17,322 bases of DNA, taken from contig CALWAB010000061.1 of NCBI GenBank assembly GCA_944372745.1, positions 1 to 17,322 of the forward strand, written 5' to 3'. A program made the position numbers and the translations under genes. Below the pieces are notes generated by a model, which did not search any database, was not told the DNA's origin, and was given only the letters and a program-made list of their open reading frames with translations. Shown here piece after piece: positions 7,205 to 15,514 of the stretch. The stretch is from an uncultured Clostridia bacterium (lineage in GTDB: Bacteria; Bacillota; Clostridia; Christensenellales; UBA1242). How positions within the stretch are numbered: the first letter of the stretch is position 1; each line of letters opens with the position of its first letter.

Positions 7205-8341
7205 TTAAAATAATAAATTTTTATCAAACTTTGCTAAAAATTCATTTCTAAAATCCATAAGTCTATCATTTCTTATAGCATCTTTTATATCTTCCATTAA
7301 ATGGCATAAAAAGTGAATGTTATGTATCGACAAAAGCGTTCCCCCTAAAGATTCGTCTGCATTAATTAGATGTCGCAAATACGCCTTTGTGAAGTTTTTG
7401 CAAGTATAACAATCACATTCAGGGTCTAGAGGTGTGAAATCATCTTTATACTTTGCATTTCTAACAGTCAAGCGCCCAGTGTGAGTAATTGCACTGCCTG
7501 TGCGCGCAATTCTAGTTGGTTGGACGCAATCAAACATATCTATACCCCTAATGACGCCTTCTATCAAACAATCCGGACTGCCGTGCCCCATTAAATAGCG
7601 AGGAATATCTTTAGGTATATGCGGCATCATTATCTCTATACAATGATATTTTTGTTGCTTTGTTTCACCAACACCAAAACCGCCCAAAGCTATCCCATCA
7701 CTTGCATAAGGTAGGCATTGCTCTAGGCTTGCAAGTCTTAAATCATCAAACATATTTCCTTGTACTATAGGGAACAACACTTGTTTCTCATTTTTGTGAG
7801 CATCAAAGCATCTTTTTAACCACAAATGTGTTATTCTATCAGATTCCTTACATAATTGATAACTATCCCCATATTCTGTACTAGAATCAAACGCCATAAT
7901 GATGTCTGCACCCAAATCATTTTGTATTTGAATAGCCTTTTCAGGCGTCATAAATAGTTTCTCGCCATTTAGATGGGACCTAAATTCTACGCCTTCATCA
8001 TTTCTCTTTTTCATTTTTGTCAAAGAGAATACTTGATACCCACCACTATCTGTAAGTATTGGCTTATGCCAATTCATAAACTTATGTAAGCCACCTGCTC
8101 GCTTAACTATGTCTTCACCCGGTCTTAAAAATAAGTGATATGTATTAGCAAGTATAATTTGCGCACCACATTCTTCCACTTGCCTAGGCGTCATTGTTTT
8201 AACTGTAGCTTGTGTGCCAACAGGCATATAAACTGGTGTTTCAATGACTCCGTGAGGAGTTGTCAATTTGCCTATTCTAGCACCCGTTTGGGCACATTCG
8301 TGTACAACTTCAAAACTAAAATTTTTGTTTCTTTCTCTCAT
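7205..8341 (-). CDS. tgt: tRNA-guanine transglycosylase
   Basis: Tgt exchanges guanine 34 of GUN-anticodon tRNAs (Asp, Asn, His, Tyr) for the queuosine precursor preQ1. The 378-residue protein carries the whole active site. DSGGYQVFSL (98-107) includes the catalytic Asp98. VQGN (193-196) and GGFGVGE (220-226) shape the base pocket. The nucleophile is Asp271 in FDCVQPTR. The zinc site is C309, C311, C314 and H340. Length is normal. AAGGAAC 5-6 nt upstream supports the start. It follows ruvB across an 81-nt gap with a large inverted repeat. A ruvA-ruvB-tgt order, often with queA, is common in Bacillota; queA is absent here. Confidence 0.98.
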   Translation of the reverse strand: MRERNKNFSFEVVHECAQTGARIGKLTTPHGVIETPVYMPVGTQATVKTMTPRQVEECGAQIILANTYHLFLRPGEDIVKRAGGLHKFMNWHKPILTDSGGYQVFSLTKMKKRNDEGVEFRSHLNGEKLFMTPEKAIQIQNDLGADIIMAFDSSTEYGDSYQLCKESDRITHLWLKRCFDAHKNEKQVLFPIVQGNMFDDLRLASLEQCLPYASDGIALGGFGVGETKQQKYHCIEIMMPHIPKDIPRYLMGHGSPDCLIEGVIRGIDMFDCVQPTRIARTGSAITHTGRLTVRNAKYKDDFTPLDPECDCYTCKNFTKAYLRHLINADESLGGTLLSIHNIHFLCHLMEDIKDAIRNDRLMDFRNEFLAKFDKNLLF

Positions 8342-8370
8342 TTTTTGTTCCTTTATTTATGAAATAAAAA

Positions 8371-8418
8371 TAAATACATTTAAACAATTTACTTTTATTT
8401 ATTCTTTAAATGTATTTA
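8371..8418 (-). terminator. Long-stem hairpin between ruvB and tgt
   Basis: TAAATACATTTAAA (8371-8384) and TTTAAATGTATTTA (8405-8418) form a perfect 14-bp stem with a 20-nt loop. On the minus strand it is followed by TTTTTATTT. With one GC pair and a big loop it would be a weak or conditional terminator, or an RNA-processing site, lowering tgt relative to ruvAB. It may also be chance in AT-rich DNA. Confidence 0.45.
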
Positions 8419-8422
8419 CTTT

Positions 8423-9487
8423 TTAAGTATTATCTACATTTGTTATTAATTTTTCTAACTCTTCTAATTCTTCTTTTTTGTCACCTGACAATTTAATCCC
8501 CAAATGTTCATACGCTTTAGGCATTGCTACCCTGCCTCTTGCAGTACGAGCAATAAAACCAAGTTGAATTAAATATGGTTCAAACACATCTTCAAGTGTA
8601 GTTGTTTCTTCCCCAGTTGACGCCGACAATGTATCTAGTCCAACAGGTCCACCATTAAATTTTTCTATAATTGTTTGTAATATTCGCCTATCACTATAAT
8701 CTAATCCTAGTTCGTCGACTTCCATCATATTGAGTGCTTTTTTAGCCATTTCAAGATTTATAACACCTTGTCCAACCACTTCAGCGAAATCTCTCACTCT
8801 TTTTAATAATCTATTTGCTAATCTTGGCGTCCCCCTAGAACGACGAGCAATTTCAATACTTGCATCTGGGTCTAATTTTATATTCAAAATATTAGCTGAA
8901 CGCCTGAGAATTTCTGAAAGTTCATTCTCATTATAAAGTTCTAGGCGAGCAAGCACTCCAAATCTATCACGAAGTGGCCCAGTTAACATCCCTGCACGCG
9001 TTGTAGCCCCTATTAATGTAAAAGGCTGAATCTTCAATCGCATACTTCTTGCACTAGGGCCTTTCCCCACTACAAAATCTAAGGCAAAATCTTCCATCGC
9101 TGGATACAATATTTCTTCTACTGCTCTATTTAACCTATGTATCTCATCTATAAATAGTACATCATTTTTGCCCAAATTAGTCAAGATTGCAGCAAGGTCG
9201 GCGGCGTGTTCTATTGCTGGTCCGCTCGTCACCTTTAACTGTGTACCTAATTCGGAGGCTATTATATGTGAAAGAGTTGTTTTCCCAAGACCCGGTGGGC
9301 CAAAAAGCAATACATGGTCAAGTGACTCTTTACGCGTTTTTGCCGCTTCTATGTAGACTTTTAAATTCTGTTTTAATTTTTCTTGCCCTACATAATCATC
9401 AAGCGTTGTTGGACGCAAACTATTCTCAATATCTATGTCCGTCAACTTCTTTGTGCTTGTTATAAATCTATTATCGTTATAATCCAT
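8423..9487 (-). CDS. ruvB: Holliday junction branch-migration ATPase RuvB
   Basis: RuvB is the AAA+ motor that, with RuvA, drives Holliday junction branch migration during recombinational repair. The 354-residue protein has Walker A GPPGLGKTT at 63-71, Walker B LFIDEIHRL at 111-119, sensor 1 ATTRAG at 161-166, and the arginine-finger segment GPLRDRFG at 170-177. The lid and the C-terminal DNA-binding winged helix (about 265-335, including DRRILQTIIEKFNGGPVGLDTLS) follow. AAGGA upstream overlaps the end of ruvA, 8 nt away, so the two are translated in close succession. The family usually has 330-350 residues. Confidence 0.98.
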   Translation of the reverse strand: MDYNDNRFITSTKKLTDIDIENSLRPTTLDDYVGQEKLKQNLKVYIEAAKTRKESLDHVLLFGPPGLGKTTLSHIIASELGTQLKVTSGPAIEHAADLAAILTNLGKNDVLFIDEIHRLNRAVEEILYPAMEDFALDFVVGKGPSARSMRLKIQPFTLIGATTRAGMLTGPLRDRFGVLARLELYNENELSEILRRSANILNIKLDPDASIEIARRSRGTPRLANRLLKRVRDFAEVVGQGVINLEMAKKALNMMEVDELGLDYSDRRILQTIIEKFNGGPVGLDTLSASTGEETTTLEDVFEPYLIQLGFIARTARGRVAMPKAYEHLGIKLSGDKKEELEELEKLITNVDNT

Positions 9488-9495
9488 AACTATCC

Positions 9496-10095
9496 TTAAT
9501 TATTTAAATTTTGCAATGTTTTAGATACAAGTTCTTCCGCCGTCTTACATTCATTAGCATATTTTTTTACTAGATTTGATGCTTGTGTGGTTGGTATACC
9601 CAATGACACAAGCAAATCTATAGCGTCTATTACATCTTGCCTTTCGACAAGGTCACTTTCATCTACATTGACTCTCAAATTAAACGCTCCAATCGCATCC
9701 ATTTTGTCTTTGAGTTCTAATACAATGCGTTCAGCGGTTTTTCTTCCCACCCCTTTTGCTTTAGAAAGAGTGTTGACATCTCCATTAATGATACATGCTA
9801 CAAGATTTGAATAAGGCTGGCTTGATAAGATAGTCAATGCACTTTTTGCCCCAACACCACTCACTGTAGTCAATTTGTTAAACAAATCTTTTTCTTCCAG
9901 TGTACTAAAGCCATACAAAGATATGCCATCTTCTCGCACTAATAAATTTGTAAAAAGACGCACAGTATCATTTAGATTGGGAAGTTGAACTAATGTATTA
10001 TTTGAAACATTGATTTCATAGCCTAGCCCATTATTCTCAATTACTACTAGCCCTTCTAATTTTGATATTAATTTACCTTCTATAAAGTTAATCAT
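9496..10095 (-). CDS. ruvA: Holliday junction-binding protein RuvA
   Basis: RuvA forms tetramers that hold the Holliday junction open and load RuvB. The 199-residue protein shows the N-terminal OB domain (about 1-62, with GYEINVSNN and the acidic REDGISLYGF). Two helix-hairpin-helix motifs follow at 76-87 (TTVSGVGAKSAL) and 112-124 (KAKGVGRKTAERI), then a flexible linker. The RuvB-binding three-helix domain lies at about 150-199. The ATG overlaps the stop of the GNAT gene as ATGA (10092-10095), indicating translational coupling. AAAGGA upstream serves as the ribosome binding site. Confidence 0.97.
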   Translation of the reverse strand: MINFIEGKLISKLEGLVVIENNGLGYEINVSNNTLVQLPNLNDTVRLFTNLLVREDGISLYGFSTLEEKDLFNKLTTVSGVGAKSALTILSSQPYSNLVACIINGDVNTLSKAKGVGRKTAERIVLELKDKMDAIGAFNLRVNVDESDLVERQDVIDAIDLLVSLGIPTTQASNLVKKYANECKTAEELVSKTLQNLNN

Positions 10096-10529
10096 GATTT
10101 TCCTTTTCTAAAAACTCTACACTTTGCGTGCGTCATATAAACAAGCGTTTTCTTTCCATATTGTATTTCGTCGACAAAGCCAAATTTACTGATAAAATTA
10201 ATAGCCTTATCATTATAGTCACAAGCAAAAACTATCTTAGGAACATTTGTAAATGTATTCAAAGCAGACATAAGTAAACTTGTACCAATCTTTTTATGTT
10301 GGTATTTATTGTCGACAATTATGTCCTCTATGTATAATACCGTTTCGCCATCGCCTATACAGCGTATTGCTCCTATTGCACGAGCTCCGTCCCACGCATA
10401 ATTCACAAAAAGTGAATTATTGAATGCTCTTTCAAGATTTGATGTTTTTGCTTTTTCTGCTAATCCACTATTTATAAATAACTCTTCTAAGTTCTTTGAT
10501 GATGGTTGCATTTGATTGTAAGTAATCAT
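10092..10529 (-). CDS. GNAT-family N-acetyltransferase
   Basis: The 145-residue protein has the GNAT fold. The acetyl-CoA-binding motif A is at about 66-90: a strand LYIEDIIVDNKY followed by QHKKIGTSLL (77-86), the family's Q-x-x-x-x-G/A pyrophosphate loop. DYNDKAINFISKFGF (104-118) is the usual motif B ending. The substrate cannot be told from sequence; small molecules, protein N-termini or ribosomal proteins are all possible. A strong GGAGGTG 7 nt upstream of the ATG supports the start. The gene sits between ruvC (13 nt) and ruvA (4-nt overlap), breaking the usual ruvC-ruvA pair while remaining co-translated. Stop is TGA. Confidence 0.9.
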   Translation of the reverse strand: MITYNQMQPSSKNLEELFINSGLAEKAKTSNLERAFNNSLFVNYAWDGARAIGAIRCIGDGETVLYIEDIIVDNKYQHKKIGTSLLMSALNTFTNVPKIVFACDYNDKAINFISKFGFVDEIQYGKKTLVYMTHAKCRVFRKGKS

Positions 10530-10542
10530 TTTGTCACCTCCG

Positions 10543-11037
10543 TTATTTTATGAGATTGTCCACTAAATTTTGATTAGTTTGTCCGTGACAAATGGCAACT
10601 GCTAACGCATCTGCCGCATCATCTGGACGCGGTATATCATTCAAATTTAATATGCTCTTTGTCATATATTGCATTTGATGCTTATCTGCACTTCCAGTGC
10701 CTGTAAGTGCAAGTTTAATTTGCATTGGTGTATACTCATAAATATTTTTTGTTTTTTGATAACACGCTAAGAGAATTACACCCCTTGCGTGACTGACAGG
10801 TATACCTGTTGTAATATTTTTCATAAAGAATAATTCTTCTATAGATATGGCATCAGGATTAAATGTATCTATTAATGACCCAACTGCTTGATAAATGGTC
10901 AGTAGACGCTCTGGGAATGGGTCATCTTTCGGCGTAGATATGATACCATAATCAATAGGAACAAAATTGTAATTATCCTTTTCTATCACCCCAAATCCAA
11001 TAGTTGCTAATCCAGGGTCTATTCCTAATATACGCAT
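10543..11037 (-). CDS. ruvC: Holliday junction resolvase RuvC
   Basis: RuvC is the dimeric metal-dependent endonuclease that cuts Holliday junctions symmetrically after RuvAB action. The 164-residue sequence has the RNase H-like fold and the catalytic acids: Asp7 in MRILGIDPGLATIGFGV, Glu67 or Glu68 in ISIEELFF, and Asp140 and Asp143 in PDDAADALAVAICH. Length matches the family. It starts 3 nt after the yebC stop. The ribosome binding site is weak (GTGAGA about 10 nt upstream), so expression may depend on translation of the end of yebC. That link is of interest because yebC contains an in-frame stop. Confidence 0.97.
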   Translation of the reverse strand: MRILGIDPGLATIGFGVIEKDNYNFVPIDYGIISTPKDDPFPERLLTIYQAVGSLIDTFNPDAISIEELFFMKNITTGIPVSHARGVILLACYQKTKNIYEYTPMQIKLALTGTGSADKHQMQYMTKSILNLNDIPRPDDAADALAVAICHGQTNQNLVDNLIK

Positions 11038-11040
11038 ATA

Positions 11041-11766
11041 TTACAATCTCACATTGTGATAATATTCTTGTATGTCGTCATTATCATCAAGTTTGTCAAG
11101 CAACTTTTCAAAACTTTCCATTTTACTTTCATCCAAATCAATTAAGTTTTGTGCTACCATTTCGACTTGTGATGACAAAACTTTATATCCTTGTTCTTCC
11201 AAAGCTTTTGCTACATTTAAAACTGTAGATGGTTCTGTATATATAGTAAATGTGCTTTCTTCTCTTTTAAAGTCCTGCACTCCGTCTATCATTATGCACG
11301 CATCTTCAAGTGCGTTTCAATCGACATCTATACTATCAACAACAACTACACCCAATCTATCGAACATAAATAACACACAATTTGTTGTTCCCATAGAACC
11401 ACCGCTTTTTTCAAAAATGTGGCGTATATCACCTGCTGTTCTATTTTTATTATCTGTAAGTGTTTCAATAACAAATGCTGAACCATTTGGACCATAACAT
11501 TCATATACCACTTCTTCATAATTATTTTTGTCGCTTATGCCTGCGGCATTCTTAATTGACCTATTTATGTTGTCGTTAGGCATATTGTACTGCTTTGCCT
11601 TAGCAATAGCTGCGGCTAAACGCGGATTCAAATTTGGGTCAGGACTACCGCCCATTTTTACTGCTACTGAAATTTCTCTACCTATTTTTGTAAAATATTT
11701 TGCTTTCTGGGCATCTGATTTTTCTTTTCTATGTTTTTTATTCGCCCATTCGCTATGACCTGACAT
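11041..11766 (-). pseudogene. yebC: YebC/TACO1-family protein, interrupted by in-frame TGA
   Basis: YebC proteins are ribosome-associated or regulatory factors that help translate difficult (proline-rich) stretches; older work calls some of them transcription regulators. The frame is open for 149 codons from MSGHSEWANKKHRKEK (11766), includes the conserved LTDNKNRTAGDIRH and GGSMGTTNCVLFMFDR, then meets TGA at 11317-11319. The same frame continues with NALEDACI and 83 further codons to TAA at 11041, ending in the conserved DDNDDIQEYYHN. The full frame would be 241 residues, the normal family length, so this is a single stop codon, not a frameshift. An internal ATG at 11290-11292 has no good ribosome binding site. 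AAGGAGA 9 nt upstream serves the true start. A nonsense mutation, sequencing error or readthrough cannot be separated here. Confidence 0.9.
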
Positions 11767-11770
11767 AATA

Positions 11771-12523
11771 TCATTCTCCTTTCATTCTATACTTCATTAT
11801 ATACATTAAAATACCCGCTGAAACTGATGCGTTCAACGATTCTATATTTTTATCCATTGGCAAAGTTATAATTTTATTTGCTAGGCTCTTAATCTCATTA
11901 CTGACGCCTTGTCCTTCATTGCCAATAACTAAACCAATTATATCATAATTTTGTTCTAAATGCAAAGCGTTTTCTCCGTTCAAATCGGCAACTAATAATG
12001 GCAGATTCCATTCTCTGTATGCGTTTATAAATTCATTTCTATGTGCTTTTATTAAATTTACCTTAAATACTGCCGTCATAGACGCATTGACAACTTTATC
12101 TGAGAAAACATCTACACAATCAATAAGATAAATATAATTAAAATTTGTGGCAAGTGCTGTCCTAATAATTGTGCCTACATTCCCTGCATCTTGAAGCCCA
12201 TCTAAAACTAAAAAATTGGACGGCGGTTTTTTGAGTATTGCATTTGGTTGTTCTACAACCGCTATCACTCCTTGCGGAGTCACAAGAGTAGAAATTGATT
12301 TTAATAAATTTGATGACACCATACATTTATTTACATCAAAATCATTTGCAAAACTTTCATTGTTTTCGTCATAAAGTAAAATATCAAATTTCACTCCCAA
12401 TTTATAACAATCACTTATAAATTTTTTACCTTCTATAACCAACCTTTTATGTTTTGCACGCCCTTTTTTTGTATGCAATTCATTAACTAATTTGACATAT
12501 TGATTTTGTTTACTCGTTATCAA
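11771..12523 (-). CDS. TrmH/SpoU-family RNA 2'-O-methyltransferase
   Basis: This 250-residue SPOUT enzyme transfers methyl from S-adenosylmethionine to a ribose 2'-OH of rRNA or tRNA; the target base is not readable from sequence. The N-terminal 30S-type substrate-binding domain covers about 1-95 (KHKRLVIEGKKFI). The knotted catalytic domain has motif 1 DGLQDAGNVGTIIRTA (108-123, with Asn115 and Arg121), motif 2 IGNEGQGVS (200-208) and motif 3 from LPM (221) through ESLNASVSAG (228-237). The start codon is TTG: AAGGAG overlapping the LRR stop is spaced correctly for it. It lies 10 nt after the LRR gene and 4 nt before yebC. Stop is TGA. Confidence 0.93.
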   Translation of the reverse strand: MITSKQNQYVKLVNELHTKKGRAKHKRLVIEGKKFISDCYKLGVKFDILLYDENNESFANDFDVNKCMVSSNLLKSISTLVTPQGVIAVVEQPNAILKKPPSNFLVLDGLQDAGNVGTIIRTALATNFNYIYLIDCVDVFSDKVVNASMTAVFKVNLIKAHRNEFINAYREWNLPLLVADLNGENALHLEQNYDIIGLVIGNEGQGVSNEIKSLANKIITLPMDKNIESLNASVSAGILMYIMKYRMKGE

Positions 12524-12533
12524 AATATGCTCC

Positions 12534-14612
12534 TTAATTTTTATATACTACAAATTGTTCCTTACCGCTATCTCCACCTTTTTTGTACCCTTCAAACTCA
12601 ATGCTTGGATATATTTTAGCACTTTTAGGTAGACGCTCGCGAATGCGTTCTATAATTTTATTTTTGTCTGCTCCTATTGTGACTACTTGTAGTGGGTTAT
12701 CTTTGTTATTATCATTATAAGTTTTTACGAAAGCCTCTGCTCCTCGCATAAAGGCACTCATTACTTCGTCAAAATCTTCTTTCTTTGCTCGCGTTGAATA
12801 ATTGCGGTTCAATTCTAGATTATTAAATACTGCATAGCCTTTATCACGATTTATATATACAGTTGCTTTGCCCATATACTCGCCATCTTTCTTTTTAAGT
12901 GCCATTGTTTGTACACTGCTATGTAAAGCAGATTTGACCATTATATCTTCGCCTTCACGACCAAGCCTTGCACAACATCCACAAATATTGCCAATTAATA
13001 AATTGTAAGGACTGTCTTTATCTAACCATTCATATTGAATATTTGCATCCAATTCATCAACTAAATGCGTTGCTTTTTGTCGCATTGTTTGGTCTATTTC
13101 TTCATTTACAGCACTAATTTTATCAAAAATATTGGGATAGCCCTGTTCTGCTTTTTCTAATATATTATTTAATTGACTGAATGCTTCGCTTGAATATGCC
13201 CCTTGCATAATCATAAGTTTAGCCAATTCTTTTTGATTCTCGCTGAGCCCCGGAGGAAGGTCACGCATATAAATTTCTTCTATTTTATCTATATTTAAAT
13301 TATTTGAAGATTTGGATAAATTATCAAAGTCATTTAAACTTATTGCTAATAAATTAATTTTATTATCTTCTAATAATTTTTTGTAGTTATCTACAAAAAA
13401 TTTAGCACGCTTCTTGCTGAAATCGTTAGGATAATTGATAAATTTAAACCAATCTGTAATTAAAAATCTAGTACCTTTAAATTCGTTTAATTTCACGCCA
13501 TCCATTTTTTCAATGAAATTAGGCAAGTCTTTAGATAATATATTCGCACCAAACACAAATTGTTTGTCATCATCTTCAAATATACCCAATAACTTACATA
13601 GTTTTAATATTTGTATTCTGTCATTTAAGTTTAATTCCCTATATTTTCCACTCACTTTATTGTATTTGCCTAAATTTTTGATAAATTCAATTTTATCTTT
13701 TGAATTATCAAGCAACATAATTGCTTCTGCTTGAGGCAAGCGTACTTTTTCTCTTGGGATTTTTTGTACTTGTTGAATAATATCTATCCATTCCACAATT
13801 TGTTTTATAGATTTATTTTCAAATACATAATCAATATCTTTGATTTTATTTTCTAAATCAATTAAATCGAATTGATATAGTCCTTTTTCATAATTTAAAT
13901 ATTGTATACTTCTTGCCTTTTCATCCCCAAAAATTGCTTCTATTCCTTCATTATCAATATTTAAATTCTTAAGCGGAAAGTCATCATATATTTCAGTGTC
14001 TTTATCTAAAATTTTTATGTTTGTAATAGAACTATCATTAAAGGCATTTTCGTCAATATTCGACTTAGAATCAATACTAATTTGAAGCAAACTTTTACAA
14101 TTTTTAAAGGCATTTGCACCAATACTGGCTACCCCATATTTGTCATCAATATATGACAAAGCACGGCAACCATTAAACATATCTTCGCCAATATTGGTTC
14201 GCGACAATAAATCGACTTCTATTAAATTGTCACAATCTTTGAATACCCCATACCCAAACTCTTGACAATCTAAAGTAATACTTCTCAAAGATTTACAATC
14301 ACTAAAGGCTTCATTACCAATGAAATTTACTTTATTGAGATTAACTGACTGAAGTTCAACACAACCACTAAACGCTAAATCTTCTATTCTATCTAGTGTT
14401 ACATTACCTTTTATAGCGGTCAAATCTTCACAATTAGAGAATGCTCCTTTACCTATTTGTTTTAATGAATTAGGCAAATATACTTGTTCTAAATCATATA
14501 AATTTCTACACGCATTAGGTGCAATTTTCTCAACCCCTTCAGGGATTTCTAAAATGCCATCTTCGTAGTCAAATTCATCGACTTCCACTAAAATATTATC
14601 TATTATCTTCAT
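12534..14612 (-). CDS. Cytoplasmic LRR protein with C-terminal CGCC domain
   Basis: This 692-residue protein joins two parts. Residues 15-200 hold at least seven BspA-type (LRR_5) leucine-rich repeats of about 22 residues with the pattern A-F-x-x-C-x-x-L; the C-x-x-L units start near 35, 61, 84, 106, 127, 149 and 172. Residues 230-500 are helical and unfamiliar. Residues 505-692 form a distinct domain with IGNICGCCARLGREGE (540-555), an MGKATVYINRDKGYAVFNNLELNRNY strand block and a GKEQFVVY ending, which recalls GNAT-like domains of phage and plasmid proteins (weak memory-based inference). There is no signal peptide, transmembrane helix or wall anchor, unlike most surface BspA proteins, so it is probably cytosolic. 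It is the first gene of the operon. AGGT 8 nt upstream is a weak ribosome binding site. Confidence 0.85.
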   Translation of the reverse strand: MKIIDNILVEVDEFDYEDGILEIPEGVEKIAPNACRNLYDLEQVYLPNSLKQIGKGAFSNCEDLTAIKGNVTLDRIEDLAFSGCVELQSVNLNKVNFIGNEAFSDCKSLRSITLDCQEFGYGVFKDCDNLIEVDLLSRTNIGEDMFNGCRALSYIDDKYGVASIGANAFKNCKSLLQISIDSKSNIDENAFNDSSITNIKILDKDTEIYDDFPLKNLNIDNEGIEAIFGDEKARSIQYLNYEKGLYQFDLIDLENKIKDIDYVFENKSIKQIVEWIDIIQQVQKIPREKVRLPQAEAIMLLDNSKDKIEFIKNLGKYNKVSGKYRELNLNDRIQILKLCKLLGIFEDDDKQFVFGANILSKDLPNFIEKMDGVKLNEFKGTRFLITDWFKFINYPNDFSKKRAKFFVDNYKKLLEDNKINLLAISLNDFDNLSKSSNNLNIDKIEEIYMRDLPPGLSENQKELAKLMIMQGAYSSEAFSQLNNILEKAEQGYPNIFDKISAVNEEIDQTMRQKATHLVDELDANIQYEWLDKDSPYNLLIGNICGCCARLGREGEDIMVKSALHSSVQTMALKKKDGEYMGKATVYINRDKGYAVFNNLELNRNYSTRAKKEDFDEVMSAFMRGAEAFVKTYNDNNKDNPLQVVTIGADKNKIIERIRERLPKSAKIYPSIEFEGYKKGGDSGKEQFVVYKN

Positions 14613-14629
14613 AAAAATTTACCTACATA

Positions 14630-14658
14630 AGTGTAACACAATTATTGCCACAAGTCAA
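14630..14658 (-). promoter_or_regulatory. Promoter of the LRR-ruv-tgt operon
   Basis: On the minus strand TTGACT (14653-14658) and TACACT (14630-14635) are 17 nt apart. The predicted start near 14623 leaves a leader of only about 11 nt before the LRR ATG, so translation may begin almost leaderless. Confidence 0.7.
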
Positions 14659-14697
14659 GCAACGCCATATCAAAATATTATTGTACCCCAATATATC

Positions 14698-14747
14698 AAA
14701 AAGGGTTCGAATCCCTTTCTCCATGGAGAGGAGTATTCAAACCCTTT
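14698..14747 (-). terminator. Terminator of the 213-residue protein gene
   Basis: A 13-bp stem with one G-U pair (14700-14712 with 14735-14747) holds an inner self-complementary TCTCCATGGAGA (14718-14729). On the minus strand TTTTT follows. The stem overlaps the stop codon of the gene it ends (14746-14748). Its left arm happens to read like a tRNA T-arm. Confidence 0.85.
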
Positions 14748-15387
14748 AATAAACACATTTTAAATACATCTTAGCATCGTTATACGGGAAATTTGCGACT
14801 GTTATATTATAAGCGGACAGATGTCTGCTCATTTTGTCTGTATACTCATTTACAGTTTGAGCAAATTTCTCCATTCTCTCTGGATAATTTAAATCCGCAA
14901 ATAAATATTCGGTTTCTATTTCTGCCATATCACTACAAAAATTTGCTAATATACTTACATCCATTTTTGTAATATTAGACAAATCTTCATAAATAATTAT
15001 ATAGTCAACAGTTTTGTCTTGTATATCAAACAAAGTCCTTTCCAATTTGTCTGCAATAGATTCATTACTACTTGTAGACGATAGCCTTTCATAGCGTTCT
15101 ACCATTTCAAAATATCCATCATCTAAAGCTTGATTTCTTTGACCTTTCATAAATGTTCTAACATCTTGTAAAATTTCCATATTAATATCTCTAAAAACTC
15201 TAACAAGTAATGCTTCATATAATTTTGCTAAAGTACTACTTATTGGATTAGAATAATTATCAACTATTCCCCTCATCTCACAAAATGTCGTTTTAACTAC
15301 TTCATTTGTATCTGGGTCACGACATATAACTACTTCTTCATCATAAATGCTACTTTCATCAACATTATCATTACAATCTATAACCAT
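14746..15387 (-). CDS. Unknown acidic helical protein
   Basis: I do not recognise this 213-residue protein. It has no signal peptide, no membrane helix and no metal or nucleotide motif that I can name. It is acidic, mostly predicted helix from about residue 50 onward, with aromatic-rich segments (YFEMVERYERL, VDYIIIYEDL, EIETEYLFADLNYPERM). The N-terminal 40 residues look strand-rich and include CRDPDTNEVV. AGAGGT about 9 nt upstream supports the ATG. It has its own promoter candidate and terminator and stands between the ribosomal-protein operon and the LRR operon, so context gives no function. Codon use resembles its neighbours, giving no sign of recent transfer. Confidence 0.75.
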   Translation of the reverse strand: MVIDCNDNVDESSIYDEEVVICRDPDTNEVVKTTFCEMRGIVDNYSNPISSTLAKLYEALLVRVFRDINMEILQDVRTFMKGQRNQALDDGYFEMVERYERLSSTSSNESIADKLERTLFDIQDKTVDYIIIYEDLSNITKMDVSILANFCSDMAEIETEYLFADLNYPERMEKFAQTVNEYTDKMSRHLSAYNITVANFPYNDAKMYLKCVY

Positions 15388-15410
15388 TTGTATATAACCT
15401 CTTGCACATC

Positions 15411-15416
15411 ATTTTA
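15411..15416 (-). promoter_or_regulatory. Extended -10 box of the 213-residue protein gene
   Basis: On the minus strand TGC-TAAAAT is an extended -10 element 23 nt before the ATG. No clear -35 is visible. An AT-only hairpin (TATTGTTTT with AAAACAATA, about 15459-15484) lies upstream and may belong to this control region. Confidence 0.45.
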
Positions 15417-15514
15417 GCACAATTTAATTTTATTTAAAAGCATTTCTCAATAATTATTATTGTTTTTTATTAATAAAACAATATGAAATTTTAGAAATTT
15501 AAATGCTGAAAAAT

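Noticed and set aside
11072..11497. 141-codon plus-strand open frame opposite yebC
   Set aside because: It is the antisense of conserved YebC coding sequence, Ser-rich, without supporting signals.
11041..11766. UGA read as tryptophan (genetic code 4-like)
   Set aside because: Every tryptophan in intact genes here is TGG, three genes end in TGA, and tRNA-Trp has anticodon CCA.
14698..14730. tRNA T-arm-like sequence GGGTTCGAATCCC, possible tRNA remnant or attachment site
   Set aside because: No D arm, anticodon arm or acceptor partner lies nearby, and the bases are fully explained as one arm of a terminator hairpin next to a stop codon.
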